In this document: positions 7,888-15,857 of the stretch, piece by piece
Position numbering within the stretch: position 1 is the first letter of the stretch
Layout of the letters: each line of letters begins with the position of its first letter
Assembly: GCA_045863195.1 (NCBI GenBank)
Contig: BTUI01000004.1
Coordinates: 1-64,000 of the forward strand
Length of the DNA stretch: 64,000 nucleotides
Direction: 5' to 3'
From: W-Chloroflexi-9 sp045863195
GTDB taxonomy: Bacteria; Chloroflexota; Dehalococcoidia; UBA2979
Notes under the pieces: model-generated
What the model saw: only the letters and a program-made list of their open reading frames with translations
Told to the model about the DNA's origin: nothing
Database searches by the model: none
Made by a program: the position numbers and the translations under genes

Positions 7888-7956
7888 AGTCCAGGGAGAA
7901 TCCAGACGCAATCCAGAACCGCCGCGCACGCACCTATTTCGGTCGTCTCAATCCAG
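7888..7956 (-). promoter_or_regulatory. CTGGAYT heptamer array reading leftward (candidate SARP-type operator)
   Basis: On the minus strand CTGGATT occurs at 7956-7950, then after a 40-bp step CTGGATT at 7916-7910, CTGGATT at 7905-7899 and CTGGACT at 7894-7888; the last three are exactly 11 bp apart. Four bases after the last heptamer comes GTTGC, as in the arrays near 12.9 and 43.4 kb. A TAnnnT hexamer (TAGCCT, 7878-7873) follows as a possible -10. The array faces the left-arm genes. The 40-bp step is the same as in the 43.4-kb array. Confidence 0.7.
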
Positions 7957-8065
7957 AGCATCGAAATCGCGGAAAGGACGCCGGCGAGGGCGGGACGCCT
8001 CGAGCCGCGTTGCGACGCAGGGCCACCGCGCCTGATCGCGAGGTTCACACAGGCTGTGTCGCGGT

Positions 8066-8083
8066 CTGGACTGAGTCTGGATT
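8066..8083 (+). promoter_or_regulatory. CTGGAYT heptamer pair reading rightward (partial array)
   Basis: CTGGACT at 8066-8072 and CTGGATT at 8077-8083 are 11 bp apart and preceded 15 nt earlier by AGGCT, the same layout as the first pair in the arrays near 12.9 and 43.4 kb. The expected triplet downstream is degraded (CTCGGAT, then GGGTGTTTCA around 8,104). No plus-strand gene follows for over 1 kb, so this may be a decayed or low-affinity copy. Confidence 0.6.
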
Positions 8084-8308
8084 GAAGAGCCCTCGGATAT
8101 GTGGGTGTTTCAGTGATCGACTGCCGTGTGCAGCGCACAGCCGGTCTCGTCCGCGAGCGTGCGCGCTGCCTGCTCGCGTGCCGGCGTTGCTCCTCCACAG
8201 CTCAGCCGCTCGCGTCCTCGTCACGCAGGCATGCCACTCGCGCACGGTGCCCACGCGCGTATGTGGAGGTCAGTCGCATGAGGCCGCTTGCGTCCGTGCG
8301 GTGCGGCG

Positions 8309-9136
8309 TCAGCCTGCCGGGATGAGTGACGCGACCATCGCGCGCATCTCGGCCGACGGTTCGATCCCCAGCACCGTGCGCAGGCGGTCGCGGAACTCCA
8401 GGTAGCAGCGGGCCGCTCGCGCGCGGTTCCCTTCGGCGAGGTGGATCGCGAGCAGCGTGCAGGCGGCGCTTTCGCGGAGCGGCTCGGCCGCGATCGCGGC
8501 GTGGATCGCGTCGAGCGCCGCCGCATACTCGCCGCCCGCCGTCAGCCGTTCCGCGTGCGCTTCGAGTGCGTGCAGGAAGAGGTCCTGCAGCCGGTCGCGT
8601 TCGAGGATGGCCCAGTCGTCGTGGCAGTCGGGTAGCAGCGTCAGCGTCAGCCGGTCGAGCGGCTCGCCAGCATCGGCGTCCGGCACGCTCCCGGTGATCA
8701 GCCGTTTCGCGAGCGTTTCCACTTCGTGGACATCCACCGTCACCGCGTCCGTGAGGCAGACCTGGTCAGGGGCGATCGCGAGGAGCGCCGGTTGCGCCGC
8801 GTGCAGGCGGGACAGGGCCGTACGGAGGCTGCCATGGGCGATGCGGGTGGAGAGGTGTGGCCACAGCCGCTCGGCGGCGAGCGCACGGGGCAGGGGGGCG
8901 CGATACACCGCAGCCAGGGCGAGGACGCGCCGGCTCGCGGCCGGCAACGCGATCGCACCGCCGTCATCGGTCGCTGTGAAGCCACCGAGCAGTTGCACCC
9001 GGAACAGGTGGGCCGGCGAACGCTCCAGTGGACGGTGAGACCGTCCGACGGCGTCCCGGTTGCGTACCCTCGCCACGATCAGGCCTCTTCTGGCCGCTTC
9101 GGGACCCATCAGGGTCACGCCGCGACCGTCAGACAC
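8309..9136 (-). CDS. SARP-like transcriptional regulator with BTAD domain
   Basis: Residues about 45-130 form an OmpR-type winged helix (LFRVQLLGGFTATDDGG, LAAERLWPHL, SLRTALSRLH, VTVDVHEV), and 135-275 form the bacterial transcriptional activation domain with TPR-like helices (GEYAAALDAIHAAIAAEPL, CYLEFRDRLRTVLGIEP). This is the minimal SARP architecture of AfsR/DnrI-type activators, which bind heptamer direct repeats about 11 bp apart. The given start is a GTG; an ATG nine codons later is an alternative. It is transcribed divergently from the tad cluster across a palindrome, and it is the obvious candidate reader of the CTGGAYT arrays. Confidence 0.85.
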   Translation of the reverse strand: MSDGRGVTLMGPEAARRGLIVARVRNRDAVGRSHRPLERSPAHLFRVQLLGGFTATDDGGAIALPAASRRVLALAAVYRAPLPRALAAERLWPHLSTRIAHGSLRTALSRLHAAQPALLAIAPDQVCLTDAVTVDVHEVETLAKRLITGSVPDADAGEPLDRLTLTLLPDCHDDWAILERDRLQDLFLHALEAHAERLTAGGEYAAALDAIHAAIAAEPLRESAACTLLAIHLAEGNRARAARCYLEFRDRLRTVLGIEPSAEMRAMVASLIPAG

Positions 9137-9206
9137 TTACCGCGCGTGCCGCCTCGCACCGCCATTATCCATAACGCGCAAGCGCATGTGCGTAGCGGCG
9201 GCGTAG

Positions 9207-9229
9207 CAAATCGCGCTACACGCGATTTG
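9207..9229. promoter_or_regulatory. Perfect 9-bp inverted repeat between divergent genes
   Basis: CAAATCGCG (9,207-9,215) and its exact complement (9,221-9,229) surround CTACA. It lies in the 216-bp gap between the SARP-like gene (minus) and the 78-aa gene that opens the tad cluster (plus). Symmetry and position fit an operator for a dimeric repressor or a promoter element. Unlike the heptamer arrays it is palindromic, so a different protein would be expected to bind it. Confidence 0.55.
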
Positions 9230-9352
9230 TCAGACTTCGCGTTCACTCCGGGTTGCGGCCATCTCTTACGGGCGGTGTGCGTGACCGCATCCTGCCGCTC
9301 GCGCGCGTGTTTCGTTGCGCCCGTTGCTACGGCCCATCGGTTTCCTCCCTCC

Positions 9353-9589
9353 ATGGCACCACGAACGCGATCGATCACCGGACGGCTGTTGCTTCGAGCC
9401 TGGATCGAGCCGGCGCATGAGCGGCCGTTGCGGGTGGTGATCTCCCGCCACGACGAGCAGGGCGAGGTCGTGGAGGAGCAGGCGTTTACCGACGTGAGAA
9501 TGGCGTCCGCCTGCGTGCGGACGTGGCTCGTCGCCTTTGTCCGGCGCTGGGAGCGCGGCGAGCAGCCGGACGGCCACCGGGAGGAGTAA
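9353..9589 (+). CDS. Small hypothetical protein, 78 aa
   Basis: A 78-residue soluble product (RLLLRAWIEPAHERPLRVV, then ACVRTWLVAFVRRWERG) with good element-type codon use. The ATG at 9353 has only a weak upstream site; longer upstream frames cross the palindrome and are not protein-like. Its end (TAA) carries the GGAGGAG that serves the next gene 8 nt away, so it is the first gene of the pilus cluster transcript. No family recognised. Confidence 0.55.
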   Translation: MAPRTRSITGRLLLRAWIEPAHERPLRVVISRHDEQGEVVEEQAFTDVRMASACVRTWLVAFVRRWERGEQPDGHREE

Positions 9590-9596
9590 GAGAGCT

Positions 9597-10298
9597 ATGG
9601 CGCTGGGCACATCACGCATCCGTACACGCTCATGGCCGCTGCCGCGCATCGACATCAGGCTGCTGGTGGGCCTGCTGCTCGTCGCGGTCGCGCTGGCCGG
9701 GGGCGTGGCATTCGCCACCCAGCTCCGCGAGACGGAGCCGGTGGTCGTCGCCGCGCGCACGCTGCCCCCCGGTCACGTCATCACGCCGGGCGACCTCGCA
9801 CTCAGCGAGGCCCGCCTGGAAGGGCCGCTGGCGGGGCTGGCGGTCGGCGCGGCCGACCTCAGTGGGATCGTCGGACTGACGGTCGGACAGACGATCCATG
9901 CGGGGGCGCTGGTGGTCCGCCCCGACCTGGGTGCCGGCCCCGTGCTCGCGGCTGATGAGGTCGCGATCACCGTCGCGGTGGGTGCGGATGCGGTCTTCGC
10001 CGAGCTGCGGCGCGGCGACCAGGTGGCGGTGCTGGAGACCACGGAGCCGGGACGCCCGGGGAGTGCGACCAGGCTGCTGCTCAACCGCGCCACGGTCTAC
10101 CACGTCGCACTCGACGCGACGCGGGTCAGCCTCGGCGGTGGCGCCGCGGACGCTTCAGGGCGCATCACCAACGTCACGCTCATCGTCCCGCGCGCGGAGG
10201 CGGAGCGCGTGACGCACGGCCTCGTCACGGGCCGCCTCACCCTCGTGCTCGTGCCCGCGGTGAACGCGGAGGCAGGCGTGGAGGGCACGACGCGATGA
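9597..10298 (+). CDS. CpaB/RcpC-like SAF-domain pilus assembly protein
   Basis: The 233-residue protein has a basic N-terminus, one membrane span (about 21-41, RLLVGLLLVAVALAGGVAFA) and an SAF domain (VVVAARTLPPGHVITPGDL, then SGIVGLTVGQTIHAGALV), as in CpaB/RcpC of Tad pili and FlgA. It would sit in the membrane with its SAF domain outside, contacting envelope or wall while the Flp fibre is assembled. GGGAGGAG stands 8-9 nt before the ATG. It overlaps the TadZ-like gene by 4 nt (ATGA). It is slightly short for the family, as seen in organisms lacking an outer-membrane secretin. Confidence 0.85.
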   Translation: MALGTSRIRTRSWPLPRIDIRLLVGLLLVAVALAGGVAFATQLRETEPVVVAARTLPPGHVITPGDLALSEARLEGPLAGLAVGAADLSGIVGLTVGQTIHAGALVVRPDLGAGPVLAADEVAITVAVGADAVFAELRRGDQVAVLETTEPGRPGSATRLLLNRATVYHVALDATRVSLGGGAADASGRITNVTLIVPRAEAERVTHGLVTGRLTLVLVPAVNAEAGVEGTTR

Positions 10299-11545
10299 CC
10301 CCCGCGACGCGGGCGACGGACTCCGCGGTGCGGGTGCTGCTGGCGACGGCGGACCGGACGCTCGAGTCGCGGCTGGTGGACGGACTGCCCGCGGAGGGCG
10401 TGCTCGTGGTCGCTCGCGCGCTCGACGGCCCCACCGTGCTCGACCAGGCGCTCGGTCCGGCTGCTCCCGTGGCGGGGATGGAGGACACGCCGAGCGGGAT
10501 CGACGTCGTCGTCCTGTCGGCGGCATTACATAGTCTGGGGGAAGCGACGCTGCTGACGCTCCGCGACCGCGGCGTGCCGGTGCTGCTGCTCGCGGCGGGC
10601 GAAGGCGAAGCGCGACGGGTCGCGGGTCTCGCCCCGTCGGTGCTGGCCTCGGCGCCCGTCGCCGTGCTGGCGGAGGCGGTCCGGCGCACGCGCGACGGCA
10701 CGCCGCCGATCACGGCATCCGAACGCCCGACGGCCGCGCTCGCGCCGCCGTGGGAAGAACCACGCGCGGCGGTGGGTGGGGACGCTCAGGGCCACGTCAT
10801 CGCCGTAACGAGCGGGAAGGGCGCACCCGGCAAGAGCACGGTGGCGATCGCGTTGGCGGCGGCGCTGGGCGGCGCGGGCTACACCGTCGCGCTCGTGGAC
10901 GCCGACCTCCGTGGCGGGAACGTCGCGCCCTACCTCGACCTCGACCCGCGGCGCGGGCTCGTGGGGCTCGCGGCAGCGGGTGGACCGCTCGGCGCGCGCC
11001 TCGATGGCGAGTTGCAGGCCGGCCCCGATTGCACGGTGCTGGCGGGTGTGGAGCGTCCCGAACTCACCGGCGCCCTCTCGACCGAGCTCGTGACGGGCGC
11101 GATCGGGCTGCTGCGCGGGCGGTACGAGCGGGTGGTCGTGGACCTCGCGTCCAGCGCGCCGCGCGACCTGTTGCTGGCGGCCGATCAGGTGTTGCTGGTG
11201 ACGTGCGCCGACATGGTGGCGCTGTGGAACGCGCGTGTCGCACTGCGGTCATTCGGCGCCGAGCTGGCGGGGCGCTGCCATTTGGTCGTGAACCGGCGGG
11301 AGGGACGCGAGCACTACGACGGCGAGGAGGTCGAGGAGGCGCTCCGCATCCCGGTGGCGGGCGTCGTGCGCGAGGACCGCGAGGCGGCCCGGCAGGCGAT
11401 CGAACGACAGGCACCGTTCATCGCGACAGGCGGCAAAGCGGCCGCCGATCTGCGGGCGCTCGCGGCGACCGTGGACGCCCTCCTGGCCGGCGACGCGATC
11501 ACCCCGCCCGCGACCGGGCGCTGGGCGCTGGCGGCGGGGGGCTAA
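10295..11545 (+). CDS. TadZ/CpaE-like ATPase (receiver-like plus ParA-type domain)
   Basis: Residues 1-130 look like a degenerate response-regulator fold, and 165-400 are a MinD/ParA-type ATPase with a deviant Walker A (GKGAPGKST, 174-182) and VALVDADLRGGNV as the switch segment. TadZ/CpaE proteins mark the pole or site of pilus assembly and bind the TadA ATPase. The acidic/Ala-rich linker near 135-165 is typical. The gene is in an overlapping string with the CpaB-like gene and precedes tadA by 2 nt, so the three proteins are made together. Confidence 0.85.
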   Translation: MTPATRATDSAVRVLLATADRTLESRLVDGLPAEGVLVVARALDGPTVLDQALGPAAPVAGMEDTPSGIDVVVLSAALHSLGEATLLTLRDRGVPVLLLAAGEGEARRVAGLAPSVLASAPVAVLAEAVRRTRDGTPPITASERPTAALAPPWEEPRAAVGGDAQGHVIAVTSGKGAPGKSTVAIALAAALGGAGYTVALVDADLRGGNVAPYLDLDPRRGLVGLAAAGGPLGARLDGELQAGPDCTVLAGVERPELTGALSTELVTGAIGLLRGRYERVVVDLASSAPRDLLLAADQVLLVTCADMVALWNARVALRSFGAELAGRCHLVVNRREGREHYDGEEVEEALRIPVAGVVREDREAARQAIERQAPFIATGGKAAADLRALAATVDALLAGDAITPPATGRWALAAGG

Positions 11546-11547
11546 CG

Positions 11548-12858
11548 ATGGCGAGCGCGGAGCTGGCCGTGCAGGACGGGCGGGAGCGGAGCATCCGTGC
11601 CGAGGTGCAGGAGGAGCTGCGCCGCGTGCTCGACGGGGACGACCTCGCGGAGCGTGGGCCGGAGGAGGTCGAGCGCGCGCGCCAGGTGATCGCGGCCCGC
11701 ATCGCCGCCGCGCAGCGCCAGGCGACCACGCTGGGCCAGCCGCCGATCGCCGACCCCCGCGGCCTCGAGCGTCGCCTGCTGGACGACCTGCTCGGCTTCG
11801 GGGTGCTGCAGTCACTGCTCGACGACCGGGCGATCGAGGAGATCATCGTCAACGGCCCGCGGCGCGTCTTCGCGATCGTCGAGGGGCGCAAGCGGCTCAC
11901 CGACGTGACGTTCGCGGACGACGACGAACTGGTCCGCCTCCTCCGCCGCGCGATCGGGCCGCTCGGAGGCCGGCTCGACGAGACGAGTCCGATGGTGGAC
12001 GCGCGGCTGCCCGACGGCTCGAGGCTCAACGCCGTGATCCCGCCGCTGGCGACCGCCCCCCACGTCACGATCCGCAAGTTCCTGCTGCGCGCGCGGACGC
12101 TCGACGACCTGGTGGAGCTGGGGACGCTGACGCCCGACGCCGCCGCCTTCCTGGGGGCCTGCGTGCGGGCCGGCCTGAACATCCTGATCTCGGGCGGCAC
12201 GGGCACCGGCAAGACCACGGCCCTGAACGCGCTGGGCGCGGCGATCGCGGGCATCGACGAGCGCGTGATCACGATCGAGGAGACCGCCGAGCTCCAGCTC
12301 GACGCGGTGCTCCCCGACTGCGTGGCGCTCTCGGCCCGCGCCGCGAACGTCGAAGGGGCGGGGGGCGTGTCGATCCGTGCCCTCGCCCGCAACGCGCTGC
12401 GGATGCGGCCGACCCGGATCATCGTCGGCGAGGTCCGGGGCGAGGAAGCCCTCGACATGCTCGCCGCCATGAACTCCGGCCACGACGGCTCGATGTGTAC
12501 CGTCCACGCCTCCGGGCCACGCGAGGCGCTCTCGAAGCTCCGCACCTACGCACTGATGGCAGACGAGGCACTGCCGGCGCAGGCGATCACCGAGATGATC
12601 GCCGAGGCGATCCAGGTGGTCGTGCAGCTCCGCCTCGATGCCGGTACGCACCGGCGCGCCGTCTCCCACATCTACGAGGTCACGGGCATCGAAGGCGACG
12701 CGATCGCCGGCAGCGACCTGTTCACGCTCGAGGACGGCCGGCTGGTGTGGACCGGCGTGCGCTCCCGCCGCGAGGCGCGGCTGGCGGCCGCCGGGTACCC
12801 CGGCCCGGGGCAGGGCGGCCCGTCGCATGGGGATCCGGGGCGAGGAGGCGCCGGATGA
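11548..12858 (+). CDS. tadA: TadA/CpaF-family pilus assembly ATPase
   Basis: A 436-residue type II/IV secretion ATPase. The CpaF N-domain (FGVLQSLLDDRAIEEIIVNG) is followed by Walker A GGTGTGKT (216-223), the Asp-box-like ITIEETAEL, Walker B region RIIVGEVRGEEALDML and the His box GHDGSMCTVHA. It powers Flp pilin extraction and polymerisation at the inner face of the membrane, working with TadB/TadC. The C-terminal 25 residues are Gly/Pro-rich and poorly conserved. The gene ends before the heptamer array, so tadB and later genes can have their own promoter. Confidence 0.95.
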   Translation: MASAELAVQDGRERSIRAEVQEELRRVLDGDDLAERGPEEVERARQVIAARIAAAQRQATTLGQPPIADPRGLERRLLDDLLGFGVLQSLLDDRAIEEIIVNGPRRVFAIVEGRKRLTDVTFADDDELVRLLRRAIGPLGGRLDETSPMVDARLPDGSRLNAVIPPLATAPHVTIRKFLLRARTLDDLVELGTLTPDAAAFLGACVRAGLNILISGGTGTGKTTALNALGAAIAGIDERVITIEETAELQLDAVLPDCVALSARAANVEGAGGVSIRALARNALRMRPTRIIVGEVRGEEALDMLAAMNSGHDGSMCTVHASGPREALSKLRTYALMADEALPAQAITEMIAEAIQVVVQLRLDAGTHRRAVSHIYEVTGIEGDAIAGSDLFTLEDGRLVWTGVRSRREARLAAAGYPGPGQGGPSHGDPGRGGAG

Positions 12859-12883
12859 GGCGCGTGCACCATCAGATTTGCAC

Positions 12884-12970
12884 AGGCTTTCGGATCTCTG
12901 GATTGAGTCTGGATTGCGCGGGGCCGCTCTGGATTGGCGCTGGACTGGTTCTGGACTGGGGTGTTGCACG
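12884..12970 (+). promoter_or_regulatory. CTGGAYT heptamer array upstream of tadB (candidate SARP-type promoter)
   Basis: Five heptamers lie at 12898, 12909, 12929, 12940 and 12951 (first bases). Spacing is 11 bp inside the leading pair and inside the following triplet, with a 20-bp step between them. AGGCT stands 14 nt before the first repeat and GTGTTGCACG follows the last. The same pair, triplet and tail recur at 43,410-43,500. No good -10 or -35 is visible, in keeping with an activator-dependent promoter. It would drive tadB onward independently of tadA. Confidence 0.75.
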
Positions 12971-12993
12971 ATGACCGCGGAACGGAGCGCTCG

Positions 12994-13836
12994 ATGCACG
13001 TCGTCCTGAGTCTGACCCTTGGCACCGGCCTGCTGCTGGTCTTCCTGTCGCTCACGGCGAAGCGGACAGCCACCGTCGTGGCGCCCGTTGAACCGGAGCC
13101 GTCCGTGGCTGCGCGGACCGTGACGGTCACGCGCGGCGACGTGGCGACGCGGGTGGCGGCGGCCGTACTGGCGTTGGTCGCAGTCCAGGGGTTTCTCGGG
13201 TGGCCCGCCCTGAGCGTGGCGGCGGGGATCGTCGGCGCGCTGCTGCCCTCCTGGTATCGAGGCCAGCGCGAAGCCCGCCGGCGCGAGGCGGTCGAAGACG
13301 CGGTGGCCGAGGTCGTAGACGCGCTCCGCGACGCGAGCCGCACGGGCGTCGGTATCGAGGACGCCCTGCGCTCGCTCGCCCGCTCGGGCCCGCTCGCGCT
13401 GCGTCCGGCGCTGCGGGCGCTGGAGCGCGACCTTCGGCTCATGGAGTTCGATGTCGCCCTCGCGCGGGCGCGCGAGTCGGTCGCCCATCCGGCGTTCGAC
13501 ATGCTCGCCGTCGCGCTCGTGATGTCGTTCCGCGTCGGCGGACGCAACCTGAGCGGGGTGCTCGACGGGCTGGGCCGCTCGGTGCGGGGCACGGCGCGGG
13601 CGCGGCGCGAGGTGCGCGCGCAGCAGGCCGAGCAGGTGATGTCGGCGCGGGTGATCGCGGCGCTGCCGGTGCTGCTGATCGTCGTGCTCCGCGCCGTGAA
13701 CCCCGGCTACCTCGACGTGTTCTCGACGCCAACTGGCCAGGTCGTGCTCGCCGTCTGCCTGGTGCTCCCCGCGGTTGGCTACACGCTCATGCGGCGCACG
13801 ATCACGCTCCCCGGCCGCGAACGGGTGCTGCGATGA
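12994..13836 (+). CDS. tadB: TadB-like inner-membrane pilus assembly protein
   Basis: 280 residues with a T2SSF-type core: two N-terminal membrane spans (about 3-20 and 48-85), a cytoplasmic helical domain (VEDAVAEVVDALRDASRTG, then RNLSGVLDGLGRSVRGTAR) and two C-terminal spans (VIAALPVLLIVVLRAVNPGY, LAVCLVLPAVGYTLM). TadB with TadC forms the membrane platform driven by TadA. The ATG at 12994 is the first start after the heptamer array; a 12-codon frame beginning at 12971 overlaps it. It overlaps tadC by 4 nt. Confidence 0.88.
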   Translation: MHVVLSLTLGTGLLLVFLSLTAKRTATVVAPVEPEPSVAARTVTVTRGDVATRVAAAVLALVAVQGFLGWPALSVAAGIVGALLPSWYRGQREARRREAVEDAVAEVVDALRDASRTGVGIEDALRSLARSGPLALRPALRALERDLRLMEFDVALARARESVAHPAFDMLAVALVMSFRVGGRNLSGVLDGLGRSVRGTARARREVRAQQAEQVMSARVIAALPVLLIVVLRAVNPGYLDVFSTPTGQVVLAVCLVLPAVGYTLMRRTITLPGRERVLR

Positions 13837-14762
13837 CGCCGGTGCTGCTGCTCAGCGGCCTGCTCGGGGCCGGCCTCTTCCTGATCGCGATCGGCCAGCC
13901 GCTCGGGCGGCGGCGCCCCAGCCTCGCCGCGCGCCTGCACCGGATGTCGGCGCAGGGCCGCATGGAGCTGGAGGCCGGCGAGCATCGCGCCCCCGTGTTC
14001 GACTCGCCGCTGCTAGAGCACTCGCTGCGGCCGCTGCTCGACGACGCCGGCGACGCGATCGGCGCGCTCCTGCGGCGGCTCGGGATCGAGACGGGCGACC
14101 TCGACCGGCGGCTGCGCCTGGTGATGCCCGGCGTCACGCCGGCGCAGTTCCGGGGACAGCAGTTCGCCACCGGCCTGATCGGGGGCGCGGTCTTCCCGCT
14201 GATCGGCCTGCTCGGCGGCGGCGCGTGGCCGGTCTGGCTCTGGCTGGCGGCGTTCGCGGCCGGGTTCGCGGCGCCGAGCTGGCAACTGCGCGCACGGCTG
14301 CGTCAACGGCGGCTGACCGTCATGACCGAGACGCCCGCGGCGCTGGACCTGCTCGTGCTCGGGGCGACCGCAGGGCTGTCGCCGGAGCAGGCGCTGGCGG
14401 AAACGGCGAAGCAGCTCAACGGCGTGCTAGGCACGGCGCTGCGCGGTGTCGTACGGGAAGCCGGCATCGGCGGCGATGACTACGCCGAGGGCCTGCGCCT
14501 GCTCGCCGATCGCGAGGAGGTCGCGGAACTGCGCTCGCTCGCCGACACCTGGCGGCTCGCGCAGCGGCAGGGGACGCCGCTCGCCCCGGCGATGCTCGCG
14601 CTGTCCGAGACCGCGCGCGACCGCGAACGCACTCAACTGCTCGAGGAGGGCGGCAAGGCGGCGGTGCGGATGCTGTTCCCGATCGCGCTCTGCATCTTCC
14701 CCGTGTTCCTGATCGTGCTGCTGTACCCGGCCGGCGTGCAGCTGCTCGGGCTCGGGCGGTGA
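13833..14762 (+). CDS. tadC: TadC-like inner-membrane pilus assembly protein
   Basis: 309 residues with the second T2SSF-type domain of Tad systems. There is a short N-terminal span (3-20), a middle hydrophobic block (about 112-145) and a C-terminal helical domain (TPAALDLLVLGATAGLSPEQ, then DTWRLAQRQGTPLAPAM) closed by a final span (LFPIALCIFPVFLIVLLYPAG). It starts within the tadB stop (ATGA), so the pair is translationally coupled as expected for stoichiometric platform subunits. Confidence 0.88.
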   Translation: MTPVLLLSGLLGAGLFLIAIGQPLGRRRPSLAARLHRMSAQGRMELEAGEHRAPVFDSPLLEHSLRPLLDDAGDAIGALLRRLGIETGDLDRRLRLVMPGVTPAQFRGQQFATGLIGGAVFPLIGLLGGGAWPVWLWLAAFAAGFAAPSWQLRARLRQRRLTVMTETPAALDLLVLGATAGLSPEQALAETAKQLNGVLGTALRGVVREAGIGGDDYAEGLRLLADREEVAELRSLADTWRLAQRQGTPLAPAMLALSETARDRERTQLLEEGGKAAVRMLFPIALCIFPVFLIVLLYPAGVQLLGLGR

Positions 14763-14832
14763 CGCGCCAGGCGCGGCCGGAAGTATGCCCGGACGAGTAC
14801 CGGACGAATGTCGGATCGACAAGGAGGACGAC

Positions 14833-15015
14833 ATGCTGAAGCAAGTGAGACGGGCCACGCAGGCGCTCCACGAGGAGGAGGACGGCGCAGCGATGACCGA
14901 GTACGCGATCGTCGTCGCCGGCATCGCCGTCGTGGCGATCGTCGCCGTGCAACTGCTCGGTCAGGCGATCGTCGGTGTCTTCGCGGACATCGTGGCCGCG
15001 CTGACGGCCATCTAG
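14833..15015 (+). CDS. flp: Flp-family major pilin
   Basis: A 60-residue prepilin with an acidic/basic leader ending in EEEDG, then the Flp signature AAMTEYAIVVAGIAVVAIV. Cleavage after Gly places Glu at +5 and Tyr at +6, the defining Flp residues, and leaves a mature pilin of about 43 residues. AAGGAGG precedes the ATG. A 70-nt gap with no gene separates it from tadC. It would be processed by the prepilin peptidase at 21,158 and polymerised into the adhesive or mating pilus. Confidence 0.92.
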   Translation: MLKQVRRATQALHEEEDGAAMTEYAIVVAGIAVVAIVAVQLLGQAIVGVFADIVAALTAI

Positions 15016-15019
15016 CCCG

Positions 15020-15415
15020 ATGCGCCGCCTGCACGCCGACGAGTCCGGGGCCGGGACGGTCGAACTGGCGCTGACGCTGCCGCTGCTCCTGATCGTGCTG
15101 ATCGGGGCGGTGCAGATCGCGCTGGTCCACCATGCCCGCACCGTGGCCGAGACGGCCGCGGTCGAGGGCGCGCGGCTCGCGGCGTCGGAGGGCTACACGC
15201 TCGCGGACGGCGCTGCGCGGACGCGCGCGCTGCTGGAGGCTGGCCTCGGTGCAACCGGGGCGGCGTTCGCGGTGAGCGCGGAGGCCCAGGGCGAGGTGGT
15301 GATCGCGCGGGCCAGCGGGACGTACCCGCTGATCATCCCGTGGGTGACCTCGCTCGCCCTGCCGGTGGACGTGTCGGCGGAGGTGTGGAGGGAGGCGTTC
15401 CGTGACGGTCCGTAG
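15020..15415 (+). CDS. TadE-like pseudopilin
   Basis: 131 residues with a pilin-like N-terminus ESGAGTVELALTLPLLL; processing after Gly would leave Glu at +5, as in TadE/TadF pseudopilins. A single span (about 12-36) anchors a short outside domain. It begins 4 nt after flp and overlaps the next TadE-like gene by 14 nt. TadE/F are minor pilins required for Flp fibre assembly. Confidence 0.85.
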   Translation: MRRLHADESGAGTVELALTLPLLLIVLIGAVQIALVHHARTVAETAAVEGARLAASEGYTLADGAARTRALLEAGLGATGAAFAVSAEAQGEVVIARASGTYPLIIPWVTSLALPVDVSAEVWREAFRDGP

Positions 15416-15857
15416 GCCGCCGGTGCCGTTCCGCGCGCTCGCCGCCGACCGTTCGGGCAGCGCGCTCGTCGAGTCGGCGCTGGTGATCCCGGTGCTGCTC
15501 CTGCTCGTCGCCGGCGTGGTGATGGTGGGGCGGATCGCGCAGGCGCAGGTCGCCGTGCAGTCCGTGGCGCGCGAGGCAGGGCGTACCGCCGCGCTCGCCC
15601 CTTCCGCCGCGCAGGGCCTCGCGGACGCGCAGGCGCGGTCGCTGACCGTGGCCGCCGGGCACGGGCTCGCGCTCGACCGGCTGGACGTGGCGATCGACAC
15701 GGGCACGTTCGCGCGCGGCGGGACCGTGCGCGCGTCGGCGTCCTATGCCGTGGAGCTCGGCGACCTCCCGCTGCTCGGCGCGGTCTCGGTCACGGTCTCC
15801 AGTACGCACCAGCAGCGCATCGACATCTACCGCAGTCGGACGGCGGCGGCCCCGTGA
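15402..15857 (+). CDS. Second TadE/TadF-like pseudopilin
   Basis: 151 residues starting at a GTG, with a pseudopilin N-terminus RSGSALVESALVIPVLLLL (Glu at +5 after the cleaved Gly) and a single membrane segment. The exported part has a small beta-rich domain. It overlaps the upstream pseudopilin gene by 14 nt and the TadG-like gene by 4 nt, consistent with a coupled minor-pilin set. Confidence 0.82.
   Translation: MTVRRPPVPFRALAADRSGSALVESALVIPVLLLLVAGVVMVGRIAQAQVAVQSVAREAGRTAALAPSAAQGLADAQARSLTVAAGHGLALDRLDVAIDTGTFARGGTVRASASYAVELGDLPLLGAVSVTVSSTHQQRIDIYRSRTAAAP

Noticed and set aside
7680..8198. Open frames of 170-250 codons in the control region
   Set aside because: Composition is Arg/Ser-rich with random character, starts lack ribosome sites, and the frames run through the repeat arrays.
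11812..13488. Long minus-strand open frame across tadA and tadB
   Set aside because: It is an antisense shadow of GC-rich genes with clear TadA and TadB motifs on the plus strand, and it crosses the heptamer array.
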